Under the pieces are notes generated by a model. It made no database searches and was not told the origin of the DNA. It was given only the letters and a program-made list of their open reading frames with translations. From assembly GCF_042676985.1 (NCBI RefSeq), contig NZ_JBHTIK010000006.1, positions 3,830-67,829 on the forward strand: a stretch of 64,000 nt of DNA, in the 5' to 3' direction. Source of the stretch: Sphingosinicella xenopeptidilytica (GTDB taxonomy: Bacteria; Pseudomonadota; Alphaproteobacteria; Sphingomonadales; Sphingomonadaceae). The position numbers were made by a program, and so were the translations under genes. Positions 1-8,352 of the stretch are shown piece after piece. Position 1 is the first letter of the stretch. Each line of letters starts with the position of its first letter.

Positions 1-1
1 A

Positions 2-157
2 ACGGATATCCGCGACGGGAAACCGTTCAGCGCCACGCATCATTTCGTCATCAAGACCGAAAAGCCGCAGGAGGCCAGCCATGCCGGCCGCGTGATCGGC
101 GGCAAGATCACAGAAATCCGCGAGTATGTGCGCGGAGGATTCCTCCCCGAAGTGTGA
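2..157 (+). CDS. C-terminal fragment of a SnoaL/NTF2-like protein (cut by window edge)
   Basis: An open frame enters from the left edge and stops at the TGA at 155-157, giving 51 visible residues. It ends with a beta-strand pattern (GGKITEIREYV) and a short tail, as at the end of SnoaL/NTF2-like folds. The stop overlaps a possible ATG at 157, so the gene is probably co-transcribed with the SnoaL-like gene that follows. The start and most of the protein lie outside the window, so the family call rests on a short stretch plus context. Confidence 0.5.
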   Translation, partial: TDIRDGKPFSATHHFVIKTEKPQEASHAGRVIGGKITEIREYVRGGFLPEV

Positions 158-180
158 TGGACGGCATCAGAGGACAGACG

Positions 181-975
181 ATGGTCGAGCAGGATATCGA
201 TACGTGCCTTACGCCGGAGGAGCGCCGCAACGTCGCGGCCGCCTATGAACAGCTCGACGCGGCGATGGCCGGCTGGCGCGATCGTGCCGAAGGGCGTCAG
301 CGTCTTGATGCCGTGCTTGCCGACGATTTCGTCTGGTTCGTGCCGACATCCGATCCGGCGCGACAGGCGCGGGGGAGCAAGCAGGACTACATCGATTATG
401 TGACCGTGTTCCAACACGAGAATTACCAGCCCGGTAGCCGGGTGGAGATTTTCGCGCATACGGCCCACGGCAACCGCGTTGCCACCGAGATGCTTTCGGA
501 CATCGTCCGCAAGGACGGCTCGCCCTATCGCAACCGGTATCACCAGCTCTTCAAGTTCAACGACAAGGGGCAGGTGAAGGAGTACCGCGTTTACATGGAC
601 TCCGCCGTCATCGTGACGGACGCATTCGCTGCGTGCGAGCGTGCCGTGCGCGCGTTCATCGCGGCGCTTGGCTCGGGCGACGCGCGGACCCTCAAGGTAC
701 ATGTGACGGAGAATTTCCGCTGGCTGCCCGCGGACGGTGCCGGCGGCCTCGATGTCGATGCCGTTGCCGCTCTCGTGCAGGCCGCGAAGGCGAAGCGCAC
801 TCTGACGCTGGAGATCATACCCGAAGGCCTGATCGCCGAAGAGGGGGTGGCCTCGATCGAGGTGACGTCGGGCGATGGTGTTGTTCACTCGCTGGTCGCT
901 ACGCTCCAGGGCGACCGGATTGCGGGCATCGAGGAATTCAGCGGCGGCAGGTCCATCGTGGATCTGGCCGCCTGA
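181..975 (+). CDS. Cytoplasmic protein with two tandem SnoaL/NTF2-like domains
   Basis: A 264-residue protein with no signal peptide. It has two SnoaL/NTF2-like (cone-shaped alpha+beta barrel) repeats, roughly residues 10-145 and 150-260. The first carries the DDFVWFVPTSDP segment that recurs in the two secreted paralogues downstream, and the match continues through the YHQLFKFNDKGQVKEYRVY strand. SnoaL folds act as isomerases, hydrolases or small-molecule binding domains, so the exact activity cannot be read off. I chose ATG 181 because AGGA lies 6 bases upstream. ATG 157, overlapping the previous stop, would add eight residues. The aldehyde dehydrogenase follows 33 bases later. Confidence 0.75.
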   Translation: MVEQDIDTCLTPEERRNVAAAYEQLDAAMAGWRDRAEGRQRLDAVLADDFVWFVPTSDPARQARGSKQDYIDYVTVFQHENYQPGSRVEIFAHTAHGNRVATEMLSDIVRKDGSPYRNRYHQLFKFNDKGQVKEYRVYMDSAVIVTDAFAACERAVRAFIAALGSGDARTLKVHVTENFRWLPADGAGGLDVDAVAALVQAAKAKRTLTLEIIPEGLIAEEGVASIEVTSGDGVVHSLVATLQGDRIAGIEEFSGGRSIVDLAA

Positions 976-1008
976 GCGGCGAAACGGAAAATAACGCGGA
1001 GAAGAGCG

Positions 1009-2529
1009 ATGGATATGGGTACCCCGGTCAGCGAAAACATCTCCCGCCTCACCGCGCATCTGCAGGGCTGGATCGGGCGCACGCGGCCCATGCTCATTGA
1101 CGGGCAATGGGTGGAAGCGGCGTCCGGCAAGACCTTTCAGGTTCGCGATCCCGCGACCGGCAAGATCATCGCCAATGTCGCGGAAGGCGCGGCGGAGGAC
1201 ATCGATCGTGCCGTGCGCGCGGCGCGAAAGGCATTCGAAAGCGGCCCGTGGTCGCGCATGACGCCCTCGGAGCGCGGCAAGCTGCTGCACCGGGTCGGCG
1301 ACCTGATCCTCGAGAATCTGCACGAGCTGGCGCAGCTCGAATCCATCGACAACGGTAAGCCGGCAAGCGTGGCGCGCGCGGCGGACGTGCCGCTGGCGGC
1401 GGACATGTTCCACTACATGTCGGGCTGGTGCACCAAGATCGAGGGCAAGACGATTCCGATCTCGGCGCTTGCTGCGCCCGGCAACTATTTCTCCTACACG
1501 CGGCCGGAACCGATCGGCGTCGTCGGCCAGATCATTCCTTGGAATTTCCCGCTGCTGATGGCGGCATGGAAGCTGGCGCCGGCGCTTGCCACGGGCTGCA
1601 CGGTCGTCCTCAAGGTTGCCGAGGAAACGCCGCTGTCGGCGCTGCGGCTCGGCGATATCCTGATGGAAGCGGGGATACCCGCCGGCGTCGTGAACATCGT
1701 GCCGGGCTTCGGGGAAACCGCCGGCGCCGCACTCGCCGCGCATCCGGACGTGAACAAGGTGGCGTTCACCGGCTCCACCGAAGTCGGCAAGCTCATTGTG
1801 CAGGCCGCCGCGCGCGATCTGAAGCGGGTCAGCCTCGAGCTCGGCGGGAAATCCCCCAACATCATCCTCGCGGACGCGGATATCGACGCGGCCATCGCCG
1901 GCTCCACCGCGGCGATCTTCTTCAACCACGGGCAATGCTGCAACGCCGGCAGCCGGCTCTACGTGCAGGAGAAGGTTTTCGACCGTGTTGTCGAAGGCAT
2001 CGCCGCGGCGGCGGGCAAGATCAAGCTGGGCTGCGGTCTCGACGATGACACGGAGATGGGGCCGCTCGTTTCCGACGTGCAGTTCGATCGCGTCTCGGGG
2101 TTCCTGCGTTCCGGCAAGGAACAGGGTGCGAGGGCTCTGTGCGGCGGCGAGGCGCTCGAGGGTGCCGGCTATTATGTGAAGCCCACGGTGCTCGTCGACA
2201 CGCGGCCGGACATGAAGGTGGTGCAGGAGGAAATCTTTGGACCCGTCCTCGTCGCCATGCCCTTCAAGGAGGCCGACGACCGCCTGATCGCCGAAGCCAA
2301 CAACAGCATCTACGGCCTCGCCGCCGGCGTGTGGACGCGCGACGTCGCGGCGGCGCACGGCATCGCCCACAAGCTTCGCGCGGGCTCCGTGTGGGTCAAT
2401 TGCTATCACGTGTTCGACGCATCGCTGCCGTTCGGCGGCTACAAACAATCCGGCTGGGGCCGCGAGATGGGGCAGGCGGTGCTGTCCAACTATCTCGAAA
2501 CCAAGGCCGTCACCACGGCGATCGGATGA
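1009..2529 (+). CDS. NAD(P)-dependent aldehyde dehydrogenase
   Basis: A 506-residue enzyme of the aldehyde dehydrogenase superfamily, close to the usual class 1/2 length. It has the PWNFP motif of the cofactor fold, the LELGGKSPN motif with the general-base Glu near residue 277, and the catalytic Cys in HGQCCNAGS near residue 309. The C-terminal substrate lid ends LPFGGYKQSGWGREMG. It should oxidise an aldehyde to an acid in the cytoplasm, and the substrate is unknown. A GGAGAAG ribosome binding site sits just before ATG 1009. It lies within a run of SnoaL-like genes and upstream of a Tat flavoprotein, so it probably handles an aldehyde made by that pathway. Confidence 0.93.
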   Translation: MDMGTPVSENISRLTAHLQGWIGRTRPMLIDGQWVEAASGKTFQVRDPATGKIIANVAEGAAEDIDRAVRAARKAFESGPWSRMTPSERGKLLHRVGDLILENLHELAQLESIDNGKPASVARAADVPLAADMFHYMSGWCTKIEGKTIPISALAAPGNYFSYTRPEPIGVVGQIIPWNFPLLMAAWKLAPALATGCTVVLKVAEETPLSALRLGDILMEAGIPAGVVNIVPGFGETAGAALAAHPDVNKVAFTGSTEVGKLIVQAAARDLKRVSLELGGKSPNIILADADIDAAIAGSTAAIFFNHGQCCNAGSRLYVQEKVFDRVVEGIAAAAGKIKLGCGLDDDTEMGPLVSDVQFDRVSGFLRSGKEQGARALCGGEALEGAGYYVKPTVLVDTRPDMKVVQEEIFGPVLVAMPFKEADDRLIAEANNSIYGLAAGVWTRDVAAAHGIAHKLRAGSVWVNCYHVFDASLPFGGYKQSGWGREMGQAVLSNYLETKAVTTAIG

Positions 2530-2546
2530 GCGCGGGAAGGGGCGGA

Positions 2547-3482
2547 ATGAGGCTGACCATGAAGAGTACGGCGCTCGCCGGATTTCTGGGTGCGGCGATT
2601 GCCGCCCTGGGCGCTATGCCAGCGGCCGCCGGAACCTGCGAGGATCCTGGTGCGAGCCTGACGCCGCAGGAAGTCCGCAATGTGAAGGCGGCGTGCGAGC
2701 AGATGGCCGCCGCGGTCGCCGGATGGGCGAATGCCGACGAGGGCCGCCGGCGCCTGGAGGCGATTCAGGCGGAAGACTTCAAATGGTTCGTGCCCGTCGC
2801 CGACCCCTCCGCCCAGCAGTACGGAACGCGCGAGACCTACGTGCAGCTCGTGGTCGAGCGGCAGTTCGACATGTACAAGCCGGGCAGCAAGGTGGAAATC
2901 TTCGCGACCACGGCGCAGGGCAACCGCGTGGCGACCGAAATGATCGCCGACATCTACACCAAGGACGGCGAGCCCTACACCAACCGCTACCAGCAGCTTT
3001 TCTTCTTCAACGATGCCGGGAAGATTCAGGAGTATCGCCTGTTCCAGGATAGCGAGATCCATACCTGGGATTACGATCAGGCGATCAAGCGGGAAGTGCT
3101 CCGCTTCTTCGAGGCCATGTCGTCGAGCGGCACGGCGCTCGTGCGCGACATGCTTGCCGACAACGCGACGTGGGAAGTCCGTCGCGCCGGCAATGGCGTC
3201 GTGTCGATGAACAAGGCCGAAGCCGTTGCTGAACTCGACAAGCTGCAGAACGCGGTCGGCGGTCTTCATTTCACCGTGAAGCCCGAAAATATCGTCATAC
3301 AGGGCGAACGGGTGGCGGTGGAAGCGACGTCGGGCGGCACGACGAACACGCTCGCCCCCTACAGCAACGTCTACCACTTCATGCTGCTGATCAAGGACAT
3401 GAAGATCGCGCGGATCAACCAGTACGGCGACACGCAGGCGGCTTTTGCGCAGACAAAAGACGCTGTCTCGAAGCTGTATTGA
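2547..3482 (+). CDS. Exported double SnoaL/NTF2-like protein
   Basis: A 311-residue protein with an N-terminal signal peptide (hydrophobic ALAGFLGAAIAALGAMPAAAG, likely cleaved after AAA). Two SnoaL-like domains follow, about residues 35-165 and 170-300. The first is clearly paralogous to the gene at 181, sharing DFKWFVPVADPS and the YQQLFFFNDAGKIQEYRLF strand. ATG 2547 has an AAGGGGCGGA ribosome binding site. An in-frame ATG at 2526 overlaps the aldehyde dehydrogenase stop and would add seven residues. It is probably periplasmic. Paralogy with its neighbours suggests tandem duplication, with one copy retained in the cytoplasm. The ligand or reaction is not evident. Confidence 0.75.
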   Translation: MRLTMKSTALAGFLGAAIAALGAMPAAAGTCEDPGASLTPQEVRNVKAACEQMAAAVAGWANADEGRRRLEAIQAEDFKWFVPVADPSAQQYGTRETYVQLVVERQFDMYKPGSKVEIFATTAQGNRVATEMIADIYTKDGEPYTNRYQQLFFFNDAGKIQEYRLFQDSEIHTWDYDQAIKREVLRFFEAMSSSGTALVRDMLADNATWEVRRAGNGVVSMNKAEAVAELDKLQNAVGGLHFTVKPENIVIQGERVAVEATSGGTTNTLAPYSNVYHFMLLIKDMKIARINQYGDTQAAFAQTKDAVSKLY

Positions 3483-3499
3483 TGGAGAGAGAACGGGAA

Positions 3500-4501
3500 A
3501 TGACCAGGGGCTGGATCATCAGGGCCGCGCCACTCGCGTTGGCTGCCGCGCTTCTCTCGGTGCCAGCCCATGCGGCCTTTAAGCCGCAGACGCAGCCCTG
3601 CAAGCCATCGACGACGGAACTGACGCGCGCCGAGCAGCGCAACGTGAAGGCCGCGTGCGCTGAAATCGAAGCGCAGGTGCAGTCATGGAGCGACGCGGCA
3701 GGCGGAGCCCGAAAACTCGGTGGAATGCTTGCCGACAATTTCACGTGGGTAACGCCGACCACGCAGTGGGACCGCTTCCACCGCGGCGACAAAGCCGATT
3801 ATATCCGGCGGATCACGGTGGATCAGGCGGATCGGTATGCGACAGGCAGCACCTACCGTATTCTGCATACGACCGTGCAGGACGACCGCGTCGCCATCGA
3901 GATGCTGTCGGCCATCAATCTCAAGGACGGCACCAAGACGCAGAACCGCTATCACCTGCTCTACCGCTTCGATGCCGACGGCAAGCTGCTGGAAGCGCGG
4001 CACTATCTCGATACCGCCGCCAAGGTGAACGACGACCGTGCCGCGAACACGCGGATCGCGCTCGCCTTCCTCGATGCGGTGGCGAAGGGGGCCGGCGATG
4101 CCGCGGGCAAGCTGCTCGCGGAGGATGTGCGTTGGATCGTGCCGACGAGCGACCCCAAGCCGGGCATGGACCGCGCCACTGCGATCCAGGTGATCAACGG
4201 CATCCCGGCCGGATTCCAGAATTTCTCGCTCACGGTCTTCGACGATGAACGGCTGAAGGGTGACGCGCTTGGCCCGCGTACGGCCTACAGCAACCATCAG
4301 CCGAGCCAGCCGAATGCCGTGCCGGGCGTTGCCGCCGAGCGGGACAAGGTGGCGATCGAGGCGCTCTCGCGCGGCGCGCACAAGGGCAGGGCCTACGAGA
4401 ACCGCTACCAGTTTCTCTTCACGGTCAGGGATGGCCTTATCCACGAGATCAAGGAATACAATGACACGCGGCATCTCGCCGAAGTGTTGAGCGGAGGCTG
4501 A
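3500..4501 (+). CDS. Exported double SnoaL/NTF2-like protein
   Basis: A 333-residue paralogue of the gene just upstream. It has a signal peptide (hydrophobic core APLALAAALLSVPAHAA) and two SnoaL-like domains, about residues 40-170 and 175-325. The first keeps the DNFTWVTPTTQ and YHLLYRFDADGKLLEARHYLD segments. The second has an insertion around YSNHQPSQPN that its paralogues lack. ATG 3500 follows a GGAGAG element about 10 bases upstream. The in-frame ATG 3482 overlaps the previous stop (TGATG) and would weaken the signal peptide. It is the third tandem copy in this run and probably periplasmic. No function is assigned. Confidence 0.75.
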   Translation: MTRGWIIRAAPLALAAALLSVPAHAAFKPQTQPCKPSTTELTRAEQRNVKAACAEIEAQVQSWSDAAGGARKLGGMLADNFTWVTPTTQWDRFHRGDKADYIRRITVDQADRYATGSTYRILHTTVQDDRVAIEMLSAINLKDGTKTQNRYHLLYRFDADGKLLEARHYLDTAAKVNDDRAANTRIALAFLDAVAKGAGDAAGKLLAEDVRWIVPTSDPKPGMDRATAIQVINGIPAGFQNFSLTVFDDERLKGDALGPRTAYSNHQPSQPNAVPGVAAERDKVAIEALSRGAHKGRAYENRYQFLFTVRDGLIHEIKEYNDTRHLAEVLSGG

Positions 4502-4550
4502 GAACCACCGCCGACATAGTCGAACGAACAGCGCATCCGAGGGAGTGATC

Positions 4551-6311
4551 ATGTCTGAGAGCAAGAGCCAACGTCCGCCATCCCGCGTGGATCGCCGCAG
4601 CTTCATCCGCGCCGCGGGCGGAACCACCATCGCCGCCGTCGGCGGCAGTTCGCTTGTCGTCGGCGCCGCGCAGGGCGCCACGCCGCGCAAGTGGGATCAT
4701 GAAGTCGATGTCGTGGTCGTCGGCTCCGGCGGCGCCGCGCTCGCGGGCGCGGTGACGGCCGTGTCGCGCGGCCTGAAAGTCGCAGTGCTGGAAGCGGCAC
4801 CCGTGGCCGGCGGCGCCACCGCGCGCTCGGGCGGCGGCTACTGGATTCCCAACAACCGCTTTATGCGCGCGAAGGGCATTCAGGACCCGCGCGAGGACTG
4901 CATCCGTTACATGGCGCGCTATTCGTTCACGCAGCTCTACGACGTGAACGCCGAGAACTACGGCATTCCGGTGCTGTCGGTGAAGCAGATGGCGGCAATG
5001 TACGATAATGCCGCGCCCGCCGTCGAACTTTTCGAAAAGCTCGGCGCGCTCCAGACCCGCGAAGACGATTCCTACGATTATTGGGAAGCCGCGCCCGAGA
5101 ACAAGGCACCGCAGGGCCGCCTGATCTGGACCAAGGTGGATGTCGCGCCCGGCACCATCACGGGCGGCGGCGCTGACACGATCCGTCAGATGGGTGACTG
5201 GCTGGCGAAGAAGGGCTCGCCGATCCAGCTCGAGCACCGCGTCACCAAGCTCGTCACCAACAGCAAGGGCGCAGTCGTTGGCGTGATCGCCACGGATTCG
5301 GACGACAAGCAGATTTCGTTCCGCGCGCGCCGGGGCGTCCACTTCGGATCGGGCGGCTTCACGCTCAATGAGGAACTTCGCCTCAACTTCCAGCGCGGCC
5401 CCGTGTTCGGCAGCTGTGGCCCGATGACCAATCAGGGCGATCTCGTCTACATGGCTTCTGCCATCGGCGCGAAGCTCGGCAACATGCAGAACGGCTGGCG
5501 TTTCCAGCTCGTGCTCGATCAGGTGCTGCAGACTCCCGGCCTTGCAACCGACGTGTGGGGTGTCATCGGCGACAGCATGGTGATGGTCAACAAATACGGC
5601 CAGCGCGTTGTCAACGAGAAGCGGCCCTACAGCGACCGTGGCGAGGTGCATTTCAACTACGATCCGAACAAGAACGAGTGGACCAACCTCGTTTTGATGC
5701 AGATCCTCGACCAGCGGGCCTATGATCACGCGCAGGGCCATTATCCGCTGCCGCCGAAGGGTGCGACCGCGCCGTATATCATCACGGCGCCGACGCTCGA
5801 TGCGCTTGCCGACGCGATCCGCAAGCGCCTGACCGAGCATGGTCCGCGCATCGGCGGTTTCCAGCTCGACGAGAGCTTCCTGCCCAACCTGAAGGCCACG
5901 ATCAAGCGCTTCAACGGCTTCGCCGAAACCGGCAATGACGAAGATTTCGCGCGAGGCTCGTTCGGTTACGATCGTCAATGGCATGAACGCTTCGGCGGGC
6001 CGGAATCGATCGCGGCGAACGACAAGCCGAACAAGACGATGTATCCGATCGCGGACAAGGGTCCCTATCACGCGATCCTTCTCGTCTCGGGCAGCGCCGA
6101 TACGAACGGCGGCCCGATGATCAACGAGAACGCGCAGGTGCTGTCGATCGCCAACGAGCCCATTCCGGGTCTCTACGGCGCTGGCAATTGCATCGCCTCG
6201 CCTTCGGGACGTGCTTATTGGGGCGGCGGCGCCACCATCGGGCTCTCGCTGACCTTTGGTTACATCGCGGGCAATCACCTTGCGACCGCGCCGATCAACG
6301 ACGACGCGTAA
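4551..6311 (+). CDS. Tat-exported FAD-dependent dehydrogenase (3-ketosteroid Delta1-dehydrogenase / fumarate reductase flavoprotein family)
   Basis: A 586-residue flavoprotein. The N-terminus carries a twin-arginine signal (DRRSFIRAAGG) followed by a hydrophobic stretch, so it should be exported folded with FAD bound. The dinucleotide-binding motif VVVGSGGAALAGAVTA lies at about residues 55-70, and the C-terminal FAD contact region reads LYGAGNCIASPSGRAYWGGGATIG. The overall layout is that of the FAD_binding_2 family, which includes 3-ketosteroid Delta1-dehydrogenases, fumarate reductases and related ene-forming dehydrogenases. ATG 4551 is preceded by GAGGGAG. Neighbours include an exported haem-motif protein, a plausible electron acceptor. 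Substrate unknown; steroid specificity should not be assumed from the family alone. Confidence 0.85.
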   Translation: MSESKSQRPPSRVDRRSFIRAAGGTTIAAVGGSSLVVGAAQGATPRKWDHEVDVVVVGSGGAALAGAVTAVSRGLKVAVLEAAPVAGGATARSGGGYWIPNNRFMRAKGIQDPREDCIRYMARYSFTQLYDVNAENYGIPVLSVKQMAAMYDNAAPAVELFEKLGALQTREDDSYDYWEAAPENKAPQGRLIWTKVDVAPGTITGGGADTIRQMGDWLAKKGSPIQLEHRVTKLVTNSKGAVVGVIATDSDDKQISFRARRGVHFGSGGFTLNEELRLNFQRGPVFGSCGPMTNQGDLVYMASAIGAKLGNMQNGWRFQLVLDQVLQTPGLATDVWGVIGDSMVMVNKYGQRVVNEKRPYSDRGEVHFNYDPNKNEWTNLVLMQILDQRAYDHAQGHYPLPPKGATAPYIITAPTLDALADAIRKRLTEHGPRIGGFQLDESFLPNLKATIKRFNGFAETGNDEDFARGSFGYDRQWHERFGGPESIAANDKPNKTMYPIADKGPYHAILLVSGSADTNGGPMINENAQVLSIANEPIPGLYGAGNCIASPSGRAYWGGGATIGLSLTFGYIAGNHLATAPINDDA

Positions 6312-6347
6312 ATTCCGGGTTCAGCCGGAATCCTGTCTAAGGATGAT

Positions 6348-7022
6348 GTGGAAGGTACGGGTGTGACGGCAGCGGCGTTGGTTTATCGGGAGAGCAAACC
6401 GGAACGGGATGCACCGGAGGCCATCGTCATTGCATTCCATCCGGAAGGAGAGGACGGCCGCGATACGGATGCGTGGCTTTCAGGTTTGAAGGCGCATTGT
6501 CAGGTCGTCGTTCCCAAGGCCTGGCGCGCGCTCAATCCCCGAATGTACGGGCCGGACGAGAACCAGCATTTCGCATGGTTCTTCGTTTATGGGCCGGCGC
6601 AGCCCGAGCCCGCGACATTCGGGGATTCCCTCTTCCAGGTGGAGCAGTTCGTCCACGATGTTCGGGAACGTGTGCCGGCGGGTGTGCCGATCCTGCTGAT
6701 CGGCTGGGATCAGGGCGCGGCGCTGGCGGTGACGCTCGCGGGTGTGATCCCGGAGTTCATCGACGGCGTGCTCGCCTTCGATGGCTATCTGCCGGAGATT
6801 TCGGGCTGGGCACTGCCCAGCGACGATCTCGGCGGCCTGCCGGTCACGCTCGTGCACCGCAAGGGCAGCATGGTGCCGCCGGCGTTGCGCGCGGCGACAG
6901 CCGAAGCGCTGCAAGCCCGCGGCGCATCAGTGACCGGGGATACGGGCGACGGGATTGTGATCGAGGATTGGGTTCGCGGTTGCGCCCGGCTCGGGAAAAG
7001 AACGTTTGCGGAGGTTTCATAG
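6348..7022 (+). CDS. Alpha/beta-hydrolase-fold protein with Asp at the nucleophile position
   Basis: A 224-residue protein resembling the phospholipase/carboxylesterase branch of alpha/beta hydrolases. It has an early strand with AIVIAFHPEG and a nucleophile elbow LLIGWDQGAALAV. The usual GxSxG is replaced by GWDQG, putting Asp121 where Ser is expected. Asp nucleophiles are known in haloalkane dehalogenases and epoxide hydrolases, but their surrounding motif differs. A possible acid/His region lies near LPVTLVHRKGS and the C-terminal part. GTG 6348 follows AAGGA by 4 bases; GTG 6363 is an alternative. There is no signal peptide, so it should be cytoplasmic. It could be an enzyme with altered chemistry or an inactive, binding-only member. 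Confidence 0.6.
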   Translation: MEGTGVTAAALVYRESKPERDAPEAIVIAFHPEGEDGRDTDAWLSGLKAHCQVVVPKAWRALNPRMYGPDENQHFAWFFVYGPAQPEPATFGDSLFQVEQFVHDVRERVPAGVPILLIGWDQGAALAVTLAGVIPEFIDGVLAFDGYLPEISGWALPSDDLGGLPVTLVHRKGSMVPPALRAATAEALQARGASVTGDTGDGIVIEDWVRGCARLGKRTFAEVS

Positions 7023-7023
7023 T

Positions 7024-7620
7024 ATGAATGGTCTGCGTTCCTGTATTTTCGCCGCGACGATGACGGTCACGATGGCCGGCGCCGCGCTCGCCAATTCGGA
7101 AGGACCGATTCCCGGCTTCACGGGGGCGCCGGGCATGAAAGGTGCCGAGCCGGAAATGACCTGCCAGTCCTGTCACATCGACTATGCCTTGAATCCCGAC
7201 AGGCTCGGCCGCGTCGAATTGCAGGGTGTGCCGCCGGTGTATCAGCCGGGGAAGAGCTATACGATCACGCTCCAGCTCAAGCATCCCACGGCGAAGCGCT
7301 GGGGCTTCCAGCTCACGGCGCTTTCGACGCCCAATTATACGGCGGCGGGCGATTTCGCGGCGCTCGACAAGACCACGCAGAAGAAGACCGCGGCCGGGCG
7401 GCAGTATATCGAGCACGGCAGCATCGGCGGCAAGGCCACCGGCATGGGCAAGACCGGTGGCTATGCGTGGACCTTCACGTGGACGGCGCCGAAAACCAAT
7501 GTCGGCAATGTCGCCTTCTTCGCGGCGGCGAACATGGCCAACGGCAACGGCGATCTGACCGGCGACCGCGTCTACGCTTCGGCAAAGCCGCTGTTCACCA
7601 GCCGGGCCGGCGCGAAATAG
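7024..7620 (+). CDS. Exported Reeler/choice-of-anchor-like protein with a single CxxCH haem motif
   Basis: A 198-residue protein with a signal peptide ending ALANS. After PGFTGAPGMKG comes MTCQSCH (Cys47, Cys50, His51), a c-type haem attachment motif. The remainder is a beta-rich domain (YTITLQLKHPTAKRWGFQL and later strands) like the Reeler-type domain of choice-of-anchor V bacterial proteins, which commonly start with a cysteine pair of this sort. There is no C-terminal anchor. GGAGG lies 9 bases before ATG 7024. Next to a Tat flavoprotein, it may take electrons in the periplasm. Whether haem is truly attached is inference, because the motif is also conserved in poorly studied family members. 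Confidence 0.65.
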   Translation: MNGLRSCIFAATMTVTMAGAALANSEGPIPGFTGAPGMKGAEPEMTCQSCHIDYALNPDRLGRVELQGVPPVYQPGKSYTITLQLKHPTAKRWGFQLTALSTPNYTAAGDFAALDKTTQKKTAAGRQYIEHGSIGGKATGMGKTGGYAWTFTWTAPKTNVGNVAFFAAANMANGNGDLTGDRVYASAKPLFTSRAGAK

Positions 7621-7655
7621 GCGCTTTACGCATATAAATTCTTGGGAGGTGAGAA

Positions 7656-8342
7656 ATGCTGAAAAGGATGACGCAGGTCGCGCTGATCGGCTTTGCGCTA
7701 TGGGGAGACGCCGCGATGGCGCAGACACCGCCTGATGCCGCCGCGTGGCGGCAGAAAACGATCGAGATGTTCCGAGATGCCAAGCCGACGCCGGATCTCG
7801 CGCAGATGTCGCCCGTGGACAAGCTGCTTGCGCTTGAAGAAATTCGACAGATACCTCTGCGCTACACGCGCTGCATCAACCAGCGCGACTGGAAATGCTG
7901 GACATCGCTGTTCACCGAAGAGTCGGATTACTGGAACGGCACGCTGGGCAAGGTCGTGGCCGGTACCGAAGGATGGTACGACCATCTGAACGCGACAGGC
8001 ATGACGTCGAGCCGCGTGCACAGCCTCTTTCACAGTTTCGGCGCGGAGATCGAAATCCTGTCGCCGACGACCGCACGCGGAATCTGGCAGGCGTCGTACG
8101 TCTTCTATTCCGGAAAGGATGAGCCGGGCGACCCCAAGGGAACCGTCATCCAGCCCGGCCTGCAGCACAGGCAATGGGCCGTGTATTATCAGACGTACAA
8201 GAAGGTGGATGGTCTCTGGAAGATCAATTCCACCATACATCTCGACCTCAGGAGCGAAGACGGGCCTCTGCCCGAGGGCGTCAAGGCGCTCCCGATAGGT
8301 GATGTTCCCAATCCCGAGGGACGTCTTTTCTCCGGGAACTAA
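7656..8342 (+). CDS. Exported SnoaL-like protein
   Basis: A 228-residue protein with a signal peptide (VALIGFALWGDAAMAQ). It has one SnoaL-like domain from about residue 45 to 190, with the helix LLALEEIRQIPLRYTRCINQRDWKCW and the core strands IEILSPTTARGIWQASYVFY. This pattern resembles the SnoaL_4 branch (bile-acid 7-alpha-dehydratase-like and ring-hydroxylating small-subunit-like proteins), so a dehydratase or isomerase role is possible but unproven. A strong GGGAGGTG ribosome binding site precedes ATG 7656. It is the last plus-strand gene of the left cluster and faces the HAD gene across ten bases. Confidence 0.7.
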   Translation: MLKRMTQVALIGFALWGDAAMAQTPPDAAAWRQKTIEMFRDAKPTPDLAQMSPVDKLLALEEIRQIPLRYTRCINQRDWKCWTSLFTEESDYWNGTLGKVVAGTEGWYDHLNATGMTSSRVHSLFHSFGAEIEILSPTTARGIWQASYVFYSGKDEPGDPKGTVIQPGLQHRQWAVYYQTYKKVDGLWKINSTIHLDLRSEDGPLPEGVKALPIGDVPNPEGRLFSGN

Positions 8343-8352
8343 CGCGTGCTCA

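Noticed and set aside
40..2448. An 802-codon open frame on the minus strand opposite the SnoaL/aldehyde dehydrogenase genes
   Set aside because: It is Arg/Ala/His-rich shadow sequence typical of the antisense frame in high-GC genes, while the plus strand carries clear family motifs.
4449..6278. A 609-codon minus-strand frame opposite the Tat flavoprotein
   Set aside because: The plus strand has a twin-arginine signal, FAD motifs and a ribosome binding site; the minus frame has none of these.
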